Part shown: positions 49,175 through 64,000 of the stretch, in pieces
How positions within the stretch are numbered: the first letter of the stretch is position 1
Layout: each line of letters opens with the position of its first letter
Assembly (NCBI GenBank): GCA_009746045.1
Contig: RPFO01000175.1
Span: forward strand, 4,423,893 to 4,487,892
DNA length: 64,000 nucleotides
Reading direction: 5' to 3'
From: Mesostigma viride
Lineage: Eukaryota > Streptophyta > Mesostigmatophyceae > Mesostigmatales > Mesostigmataceae
The notes under the pieces: generated by a model
What the model saw: the letters and a program-made list of their open reading frames with translations, nothing else
What the model was told of the DNA's origin: nothing
Database searches by the model: none
Made by a program: the position numbers and the translations under genes

Positions 49175-50788
49175 ATGCATCTGGAGAAGCCACACGACCT
49201 GCAGGCGCTGCGGGTGGAAATGGAGGAGCAGGTTTCAAAGCTGAAGCGGAAGCACGAGGAGGACCTGGCCAGGGTGCAGCAGGAGCTCACGCATGAGAAG
49301 CTCGCCCGCACCACGCTGGAGCTGAGGGTGGAGAAAGCCAACACGGATAAAAAATCCAAGTCCCAACAAGGTGCCACCCCAGAGGAGAATGCTGCAAATA
49401 CTGTGAAGGCTTCCAATGCAGTCGATGCTGCCGATGCCGTCACTGCTGCCCATGCTGGCCATGATGCCAGCGCTGTCAACGAGCACGAAAAGGGAGAGGT
49501 TGACAGGTGGCTGGAGACGTATTCCTGCTCAGCGCTCGCGTGGAAAGCGCCGCTGCCACCGCCGCTGCACTGGGCAGCGCAGACGGGGCGGCTGGACGTG
49601 GTCGAGCATTTCGTCAAGTTCGGGCTGGACTTAAACGCGGTGGATGACAGCGGGTACACGCCGCTCCACCTCGCGGTGGAGAACAACCGCCTCGAGGTGG
49701 TCAAGGGCCTGGCACAAGCGGGGGCACGGCTGGACGTGTGCAGACAAAGCACAAGTTTCTCTTCCCATGAGAAGGACGGGAAGGGCTGGCCGGCACTGCA
49801 CTTTGCCGTGGCCAAGGGCTTCGTGGAGATCGTCGATGTGCTGCTGGCCGCGGGAGCGGACGTGAACGCGGACGTTTCCTACGTACGCGATTGCAGCGAG
49901 AGGGCACTGCACGTCGCCACGGACGAGGGCGTCATGAAGTCGCTCCTGCGCGCGCCTGGCGTGCAAGTTGATGCGATTGGCCCTTATTATGATGGCAACG
50001 GGCCTTTGACGGCCCTGGAGAAATGCCTGAAAGCCCAGCGCTGGAACCTGGCTGCACTGCTCCTAGAGGCAGGCGCAAAGCTCGACGCGTCTTGCAGTGA
50101 TGGCCGTGCCGCCATCGAGGCCATTGTGGACCACATGGACTTGGTGGAGCTTCTGCTGAAGAACAAGCTCGGCGTGGAGACCCGGCAGTATTGCCTTTGT
50201 GCTGCCATGATGAAAGGGTTGGTGCCTGTGGCAGAAGCCGTGTTACATGCAGGAGTGGGTGGCACAAAAAAAGGTTACCCTTCAGCAGTGTACCTTGAGG
50301 CAGCGCTGCACCTGGCAGTTCGAGCGAATAGCGTCTCCCTGGTCGAGCAGCTCCTGCAGGCAGGGGCTGACCCTGATTTGGTGCCAAGTGGTGATTGGAA
50401 GGGTACCTGTTTCGAGGAACCCCCTCTTGTCACCGCGGTCAAGAATGGGAATGCGGAAATTGTCAAGTGCCTGGTGAAGGGGGGTGCTAACCCAAACGCG
50501 GTCGGTAGCTGGCATGACTCCAAGGGGACTTGTCGTTTCACGGCTTACCCAATGCAGGGGTTCGGCGGCAATCCGAGTAATATGGAGCCGGTTGTTTTCA
50601 TGGCCATTCGCAGCAAAAATCTGAATATTGTCAAGTGCCTGGTAGAGGAAGGAGCGGATGTGCGCAAACCCATCATGATGAAGACTACCATCCTGGAGCT
50701 GGCACGGGGCCAGCCAGACTTGATAGCATACCTGGAGAGCGTGGGGCTTATAAATGCTCAGGGTGTCGGTAAGGTGAAAATGATGTAA
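49175..50788 (+). CDS. Ankyrin-repeat protein with N-terminal coiled coil, 537 aa
   Basis: One open frame. Residues 1-55 form a charged coiled coil (LRVEMEEQVSKLKRKHEEDL, QQELTHEKLARTTLELRVEK). An Ala-rich linker follows, then ankyrin repeats from about residue 127 on. Clear ones are PLHWAAQTGRLDVVEHFVKF, TPLHLAVENNRLEVVKGLAQ, ALHFAVAKGFVEIVDVLLAA, LHLAVRANSVSLVEQLLQAG and LVTAVKNGNAEIVKCLVKGG. Ankyrin repeats mediate protein binding and there is no enzymatic domain, so the partner is unknown. The frame stays open for 48 bases upstream of the ATG to a TAG and still reads coil-like, so an upstream exon may exist. It faces the unrecognised gene at 51.6-56.6 kb tail-to-tail. Confidence 0.85.
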   Translation: MHLEKPHDLQALRVEMEEQVSKLKRKHEEDLARVQQELTHEKLARTTLELRVEKANTDKKSKSQQGATPEENAANTVKASNAVDAADAVTAAHAGHDASAVNEHEKGEVDRWLETYSCSALAWKAPLPPPLHWAAQTGRLDVVEHFVKFGLDLNAVDDSGYTPLHLAVENNRLEVVKGLAQAGARLDVCRQSTSFSSHEKDGKGWPALHFAVAKGFVEIVDVLLAAGADVNADVSYVRDCSERALHVATDEGVMKSLLRAPGVQVDAIGPYYDGNGPLTALEKCLKAQRWNLAALLLEAGAKLDASCSDGRAAIEAIVDHMDLVELLLKNKLGVETRQYCLCAAMMKGLVPVAEAVLHAGVGGTKKGYPSAVYLEAALHLAVRANSVSLVEQLLQAGADPDLVPSGDWKGTCFEEPPLVTAVKNGNAEIVKCLVKGGANPNAVGSWHDSKGTCRFTAYPMQGFGGNPSNMEPVVFMAIRSKNLNIVKCLVEEGADVRKPIMMKTTILELARGQPDLIAYLESVGLINAQGVGKVKMM

Positions 50789-50966
50789 CTAGTGTAGTAC
50801 GGGGGCGCCTTTTTACACAAAATATTTTAGAAGGGCATTTGGTATATATTCATGCTGTCAATGGCACGAGCTAAGGCTGAGCTCTTCATTGGTAAGGCAC
50901 ACTGGCGTGCGTCACCCCTCTTGTGCAAGGTCTAGTCGCGTACACTGATTCTAGTTGATGCCCGAG

Positions 50967-51105
50967 CATTAATTAATTAATTAATTAATTAATAGACACG
51001 TGACTGCGTCACGTGAGCATAAGTCCTCAGTGGGAGGGGAACATGGGATGGAATGGATGGTATAAGCTATCTAGGTCCTAGTTACAGGGGGGGGGCCCAC
51101 AATCA
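50967..51105 (-). mobile_element. Family-X LINE 3'-end relic
   Basis: The minus strand reads CCTGTAACTAGGACCTAGAT, AGCTTATACCATCC, ACTGAGGACTTATGCTCACG, hairpin CACGTGACGCAGTCACGTG (50997-51015), then a (TTAA)n tail (50968-50992). Identical in layout to 12150-12272 and 36220-36330. Confidence 0.85.
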
Positions 51106-51589
51106 ATCTACAATACCCATGCCAAATTTTATTACTTGAGGAGACGCCATTTCAACAAATACATGACAATTGATGCTCATTGTGAATGCGTTTCCACATG
51201 AAATCATTACCATTTCATGCAATTTGGTCACTGGTGCGCTTTCCGCGTGCACTTTTCATTACTAGATTGCTTAAATTTATTAAAATTTATTAACATTTAT
51301 TAAAATTTATTCAAGTCGGGGTAAAATTGGCTGTTTTTGTCATAGTGTCATGCACTCGGAGGGTAAGCAAGTGAGACAAGTTGTAGATTATTTACAATTG
51401 CACAACCCTCTCCACGACCCCGCTAGTTCTATTTATAGAACGAATTATAATTATTGCCAAAATTGTGCACAAGCCTGTGCACAACCCAACCAGTAATTCC
51501 CACTTGAACTTTGAATATTCAAGTGAATGCTCTGGAGACAGATGTACAGATCGATCTTTACAAATGTACACGAGTTCAGATCAAGCTAT
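51106..51589. other. AT-rich spacer
   Basis: Contains a 13-bp tandem repeat (TTTATTAAAATTTATTAACA type, 51270-51316). It is the 3' flank of two convergent genes; no coding signal. Confidence 0.5.
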
Positions 51590-54500
51590 CTAACTACCTA
51601 CTAACAGGCGTTTCTTTACACCCCGTCCGCTGGGCTTCTTTACACCCCCCTCCCGCACATCTGCGCCAGCCTTCCCTTGAGGTTTTCGTTTGCCCTGCCC
51701 TGCGGCTTGGTCTCCCCCCTTCTCTTGGAGTCGTGGGGAAGATCTGGTCGCTGGGGAAGATCTGGTCGCCAGGTACCCCTTGTCCATCCACCACTCCAAA
51801 TACGTTCCCTCAGGTGGCTTGAAACAGTTCCGCATCTCGTCTTGTTGTACCTTGAAAATTGCCGCGGGCATCGTCCCCTGCTCCCCATTAATCCAGATTC
51901 CCTTTTCGTCACACCCTTCTGCCCAAAATTTAACGTACCACACGCCCGTTTTATCCACCTTTCGAACGACTCCATGCACCAGGAACGTGTCGACGTGGAA
52001 ATCAGGCATGTGTGCCAGCTTCATTGGGTCTGCATTGAGTTTAGCCACCGAATCAGCAGCCCACGTGGGCTTCCACAACGTATCAAGGCGCTGGGATTGG
52101 TTCTTCCGATACTGGCAAAATTCACCGCCGTGCTTGCACAATACCGAAACCGGACATCCAACAGGCGAGCGGGGCACGACCCGTTTCCCCCCCCCCCACC
52201 TTCCAGATTCTCCATCCACGGCTGCCAACTTGGTGGTGGCACTTTCTTGTCTAGTGGCTTGGGCTGGGTTGCGGTAACTGTGACACGTCTTTGTGGCGCT
52301 TCCTCCTCAGGTTCCGATTCTTCCGATTCTTCCGAATCTTCCTCAAACCCTTTGGGTGGGCCGCCATGCGCGTCATCCTTTGGCGGCTCCTCTTCAGACT
52401 CGTCACCTGTGGGTGGGACAAGCAATGACGAGCGGCGCAATTAGTTATCATTACAATCGCAAATCAAACTTGGGAATATGCAAACATCATAATTTAACCG
52501 ACCATATTCACTCAGATTAACTTACCCTTTGACAGATGACTAGCCGTTGCTCTTGATCGAACGTGCCCGCCAGGCGAAAGGAGCTTTTTGCAGTAGTCGA
52601 CGGCACGCCCCAACATCCCCCCCCAGACGCCCCCGAATTCCCCTTCGAGCCTCCCTCCCCTCCCCCCCCTCCTTCCCCCCTTCCCCCGATGCGCCGGTCG
52701 ACCCGCCCCCCTCTCCGCCCTTCTCTCCGCCCCCCTCTCCGCCCTTTGACCCGCCCCCCTCTCCGCCCTTCGACCCGCCCCCCTCTCCGTCCTTCGACCC
52801 CCCCCCTCTCCGCCCTTCGACCCCCCCCCTCTCCGCCCTTCGACCCGCCCCCCTCTCCGTCCTTCGACCCCCCCCCTCTCCGCCCTTCGACCCGCCCCCC
52901 TCTCCGCCCTTTGACCCGCCCCCCTCTCCGTCCTTCGACCCCCCCCCTCTCCGCCCTTCGACCCGCCCCCCTCTCCGCCCTTCGAACCCCCCCCTCTCCG
53001 TCCTTCGACCCGCCCCCCTTATCACCACCCTCATTCCCGCCCCCCTCATCATCGCCGGCACCATCATCACCAACCTCCTCCCCATCATCACCCCCATGTG
53101 ACCCGACATCCTCATCATCCCCCATTGAGACGTCTTCGGCCGAGGGGGTCTCCGAGGCGGCGCGCTTCCGGCGTTTCTTTTTGGTGCCAGCGCCTGCCGT
53201 CTCCAGCGGACGCTTCTGGGCTGCACCCGCAATTTCCTTGCCCGAACGGCCGTTGGGATTGGAAATATCCTCCCCCTCAGGCCGCTTCCCAAGTACCTTC
53301 AGAAGGACCTTAAACCCATCCACCTGCTCCTTTGACCCAATGAAGATCACGGGTGGGTTGAAGAATCCCGTGAAATCGCCTAGGTACGACGACCAGGCGT
53401 CCTTCACACCATTGAAATCTCCACAATCCTTCGCCGCCTTCCAGTCCCTTTTCTCCACCCACGCACCCGTTCGACCCTTCAACAATTCCTCATCATTCCA
53501 CAGCTTCGCGTGGTGTTCCAAATTCAGCAGCCATATCCCATTCTTGATATCCGGCTGGTTCACCCCCCCCTTCCTCTTCACAACAAATTCGAACCCCTCC
53601 ATTGCATTAAGTACCACTTGAGCCAACCGTGTCGGCCCATCGCTTTTCTCCCACGCGAAAGTCTTCATCATGAACTCACAGGTCGTTTCCCCGTCAGACC
53701 CGTAAATTTTCTTAGAAATCCACGGGCCCTGCTGCTCGATTTCGGATGCCAGCTCCTCCGACCCAAACTTCCGCGGGGGTTCCCGCTTCTCCCCCACCTT
53801 TTTTTGGCGACCCGACTGGACGTCCTCTGCCTCGGCATGTTCGGCTTGGCCTTCCTCCGGCACAGCCCCCGTCACCACCACAGCCCCCGCCACAGGCTGT
53901 ACGGGTTGGGGCACCACAGCCTGTTCGGTTGGGGGTTCGGGCGCAATCAGGACCCACCATTTCGTTTCCTCCTTGTGGGTCGTCCCAAAATCCGTCCTCT
54001 CCAGCAGTGCAAGTGGGAAGGTGGAATCGTCCCTCCCCGTTGGCCTGATAACCGCCCTTAGTCTCTTGGCAGCTACAGCGACCGTATCGGCCACCCTCTG
54101 AAGGGCGCTGTCGGATTCCGAAGGCTGCATCGGCAACCAGCCGAGGTCGCGTGGTTCGGGGTATTTCCCCAAATCGCGGTTGTAGATCATGAAAAGCTGG
54201 ACCATCACCTCGCAGAAGATCTTGGCCATGTATGTCAGGTCATACAAGCACTGAGGAGGAACGTGTTTGGCCTTCACGGTTGCCATGATAGACGGCCAGA
54301 ATCGAAAGCGGGCTAGACTCCTCCACCCTTCCTGTTTGATCCCCCCCCCTTCCTCATCACCCTTCCCTCCCCGTCCAGCTTGTCCGCTGCCACGATGTCC
54401 AGAAACTCTGCAAGCTCCTTGGCCAGCTTGTCCTCAATCGGCATTCCACATCTACTGTCGTCGTTCGGAGCGACCGTTTCATCCTTCACAGCCGAGATGA

Positions 54501-56649
54501 AGTCGTAGACTTGGGTTTTCTCCGATTCGGACAAACCACCCTCGTTCAATCGCCCTCCAACCCGCTCCTCACCACCCTCCTCCCCCTCCCCGTCCTTCCT
54601 TGCCTTCTCAGTGCTGCTTGAAACCCCATGAATCAAATTCCATATTTCTTTCTGGTCCTGAAGGGGCACCTCCGGCTTATCCCAGGATTCCTCCATGTGC
54701 GTCTTGAAATAGTTGTGCACTTCCAGCAGCGCCGTCCCCCTCGACTTTTTGGAAACGGCCTCGTCTTCTGCATTCAGCCCCCCTCCGATCAGGGCAACCC
54801 TCCGATGCGCCTCTCTCCCCTGCATGCATGAAATGTGAATCAGTGTTTGAGACAAAAAACGGTCATACAACACACGACCTGACATTTTGTCCTTACACTT
54901 TGGAAGATCGGCCGTTCCCGAACAAAAATCACACCCTAATTTCCAGTTTCCAACGGCCGTTGGCGCAAGAAAAATCACACCCTAATTTCCAGGTTCCAAC
55001 GGCCGTTGGCGCAAGAAAAATGTCGACCGAATTTCCAGGTTCCAACGGCCGTTGGCGCAAGAAAAGTATCAACCAAATTTCCAGGTTCCAACGGCCGTTG
55101 GCGAAAGAAAAATCACACACTAATTTCCAGGTTCCAACGGCCGTTGGCGCGAGAAAAATGACACCCTAATTTCCAGGTTCCAACGGCCGTTGGCGCAAGA
55201 AAAATCACACACTAATTTCCAGGTTCCAACGGCCGTTGGCGCAAGAAAAATCACACCCTAATATCCAGGTTCCAACGGCCGTTGGCGCAAGAAAAATCAC
55301 ACCCTAATTTCCAGGTTCCAACGGCCGTTGGCGCAAGAAAAATGTCGACCGAATTTCCAGGTTCCAACGGCCGTTGGCGCAAGAAAAATATCAACAAAAT
55401 TTCCAGGTTCCAACGGCCGTTGGCGAAAGAAAAATCACACACTAATTTCCAGGTTCCAACGGCCGTTGGCGAACAAAAATCACATCTAGTGCCTACAACG
55501 TTCCCACACCCGATCCGTTATATTTACCTTTTGCGTCCGCATGTCCTTCATGGGCGGGATCAGTGCTTCCCCCTCCACCTCCCAGCCCTTGAGCACGTCC
55601 AGATTGGTGTACATGAACTTGTCCGCGTCCCTCACCAACCCCCTCCACAAATCAAACGCCTCCTCGGTTGTCTCCACGTACTTGCCCTTTTGTTTACCGG
55701 CAATCTCGCCAGCTATCGCAGTCCTCACTTGCTCGTCTGAGCCCTCAAAAATCACGGACTTCAACATCTGCGTGTAGTGGTTGCCGTCCAGCACGGCAAA
55801 CTGCGCAAACACGAAAGGCTTGTCGTACGCGAGCATGTAGCCCAACGCGGTGTTCGTGAGCTCAAGTACTGCCTCACGGTCAGATGCATCTGACCACTCG
55901 GACGTATTCAAGTCCATGGTGATCAAATCCTGCGAGCACGCGGCCGCCATATCCTTCTTGGAGTGCGTCCGGAGAATGGCCCTCCCTTCCTCGGCCGTTG
56001 GCGAACGAAAGTATCCGAACCTCTGCACGGCACGGTCACTGTCCTCCCCCGTCAGTTTTTTAATTTTGTCAGAAAACCCTGGATTCTCTTCCAGCCAGGC
56101 ATTGTAAGAATCGGGCTCCTGGTCTGCCAGCACCTGCCACGCAAACCGGAAGATCAGCACGGCACATTTTGCCTTCGTCAGACTTGTGCCGGCCCCCACG
56201 AACCACGGCGCGAGCCCCTTACAATTCCGCACCGTCACCGTCCGATGCCTCATTAGTTCCGGGAGTTGGCACAAGTTGTCCGTAAAGACCCGTACTTGAG
56301 TCGCAATCGCGGACCCCCCCACGATGTCGACATCGTCTGGCACTAGACGAAACTTCTGCCGCAGATGAAACGCCGCCTGTATGCTGTCAGTTAGGTTCTT
56401 GTCGTGCACATGAGAGGATGGCGCTGGCTCCCAGGAGTCCAAAATGCTGGGCTTCGCATTTCCAGCACGTGTCGTCAGCAGCCCCTTCCTCTCAAAGGTC
56501 TTCACAATCCCCGACCATAAGTCGGTGCCCGGAGCTCGTTGGCGCCAGTCCTCAAAAAATGTTGTGAGATGCCTTTCCGCCACCCCATGTTCAATCTTGT
56601 AAGCCCACCTCCTCCGCTCTTCCTCCGTTCTCTGCCTTGACGGACGCCC
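51590..56649 (-). CDS. Unrecognised multi-exon gene, 5' end not seen, two homopolymer frameshifts
   Basis: Exons 56649-55528 (374 codons), 54819-52526 and about 52406-51590. Junctions 55528/54819 are phase 0 GT-AG, and both exons start after CAG with GGG. A run of 9 C at 54341-54349 splits exon 2. Upstream it reads EGRVMRKGGG, then stops; one base off, it continues IKQEGWRSLARFRFWPSIM into a 589-residue frame. A run of 11 C at 52187-52197 splits the last exon likewise (QPWMENLEGGG then KRVVPRSPVG). Seen: FEDWRQRAPGTDLW, LPELMRHRTVTVRNCKGLAP, MAKIFCEVMVQLFMIYNRDL, a basic KKKRRKRAASETP, acidic and Gly/Arg repeats, then HVDTFLVHGVVRKVDKTGVW and a Lys-rich end. I recognise no family. The basic and acidic blocks hint at a nuclear protein. 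The frame of the acidic ESEEEPPKDD segment does not fit the last splice phase. Confidence 0.6.
52683..53025. repeat. 24-bp coding repeat with unit-length changes
   Basis: About fourteen units of CCGCCCCCCTCTCCGCCCTTCGAC in the unrecognised gene. Units vary by one base in their C runs, so the reading frame shifts along the array. All three frames stay open, reading GGSKDGE, RRAERGA or VEGRRGGR. Confidence 0.9.
54940..55490. repeat. 46-bp palindromic satellite A, 12 units, in an intron
   Basis: Each unit holds the perfect 14-bp palindrome CCAACGGCCGTTGG. Palindromes start at 54950, 54996, 55042, 55088, 55134, 55180, 55226, 55272, 55318, 55364, 55410 and 55456, exactly 46 bp apart. The rest is GCGCAAGAAAAATCACACCC then TAATTTCCAGGTT. 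The 8-base variable tail follows a pattern that recurs after seven units. It fills most of the intron 54820-55527. Confidence 0.97.
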
Positions 56650-56689
56650 CTGATCACATGCAAAAAACATACAGATAGCCGGAAGGTCA

Positions 56690-57265
56690 GTACTATGTTC
56701 CAACGGCCGTCGCCGGAAAAATAACACCCTAATTTCCAGGTTCCAACGGCCGTTGGCGCATGAAAATCACACCCTAATTTACAGGTTCCAACGGCCGTTG
56801 GCGCATGAAAATCACACCCTAATTTCCAGGTTCCAACGGCCGTTGGCGAAAGAAAAATCACACCCTAATTTCCAGGTTCCAACGGCCGTTGGCGCGAGAA
56901 AAATGACACCCTAATTTCCAGGTTCCAACGGCCGTTGGCGCGAGAAAAATCACACCCTAATTTCCAGGTTCCAACGGCCGTTGGCGCAAGAAAAATGACA
57001 CCCTAATTTCCAGGTTCCAACGGCCGTTGGCGACAGAAAAATCACACCCTAATTTCCAGGTTCCAACGGCCGTTGGCGCATGAAAATCACACCCTAATTT
57101 ACAGGTTCCAACGGCCGTTGGCGCATGAAAATCACACCCTAATTTACAGGTTCCAACGGCCGTTGGCGCATGAAAATCACACCCTAATTTCAAGGTTCCG
57201 ACGGCCGTTGGGCAAAAAAAAAATAACACCCTAATTTCCAAATTGCAACGGCCGTTGGCGCAAGA
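56690..57265. repeat. 46-bp palindromic satellite B, about 13 units
   Basis: The same unit as satellite A, at 45-46-bp spacing, with the terminal units degenerate (CCAACGGCCGTCGCCGG at the left end; TTGCAACGGCCGTTGG at the right). It lies upstream of the acceptor at 56650, so it is presumably in another intron of the same gene. It runs into the hexamer satellite. Confidence 0.95.
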
Positions 57266-57269
57266 AAAT

Positions 57270-64000
<6,731 letters not shown>

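Noticed and set aside
54940-57265. CRISPR-like array (palindromic repeats at regular spacing)
   Set aside because: The sequence between palindromes is itself repeated and not unique spacer. The host is a eukaryote, no cas genes are present, and the arrays lie in introns.

Overview
The window is nuclear DNA of a flagellated, probably single-celled eukaryote, most likely an alga. Genes are few, intron-rich and spaced out. Exons are GC-rich, and introns and spacers are filled with transposon remnants and an extreme load of tandem repeats. Splice sites are GT-AG, with one probable GC-AG. Three reconstructed proteins look like ciliary or cytoskeletal ones (p25-alpha/TPR, ASH/MSP-like, and a coiled coil with an RP-SA-rich head), which is why I suggest a flagellate. 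I cannot name the lineage.

Layout. 0-12.3 kb is a transposon graveyard: a PHD-finger scrap, a hAT element with perfect 8-bp target duplications (3061-4364), a Copia-type pol remnant fused in frame to a LINE ORF1 fragment (5.5-7.9 kb), an ORF1-only retroelement (8.1-9.9 kb), and a LINE 3' end (10.2-12.3 kb) split by an insertion whose two 377-bp inverted arms appear identical. 12.3-31.2 kb holds two genes in head-to-head orientation: a 3-exon p25-alpha/TPR gene (minus, 800 aa) and a 10-exon ASH-domain gene (plus, 643 aa). For both, every exon junction was checked for phase. 31.2-38 kb is again retroelements (two LINE families) plus MITEs. 38-45.7 kb holds a second head-to-head pair: a 4-exon 3-hydroxybutyryl-CoA dehydrogenase (minus, 303 aa) and a 4-exon coiled-coil gene (plus, 502 aa). 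A LINE fragment (46.8-47.3 kb) and a single-exon ankyrin-repeat gene (49.2-50.8 kb) follow. 51.6-56.6 kb holds an unrecognised multi-exon gene (minus) whose introns carry a 46-bp palindromic satellite. From 57.27 kb to the end lies over 6.7 kb of a GGACAA hexamer satellite.

The most unusual signals are these. (1) Many introns begin or end with tandem duplications that include the splice site and part of the exon ('exon-edge echoes'). (2) The 46-bp intronic satellite has a perfect 14-bp palindrome at exactly 46-bp spacing and a higher-order period. (3) Two LINE 3'-end families share the hairpin CACGTGAC-N3-GTCACGTG next to a TTAA-rich tail. (4) A SINE-like element runs directly into the large ATC-repeat array. 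(5) The hexamer satellite is punctuated by a GTGCTGGCAC motif, often in pairs about 100 bp apart.
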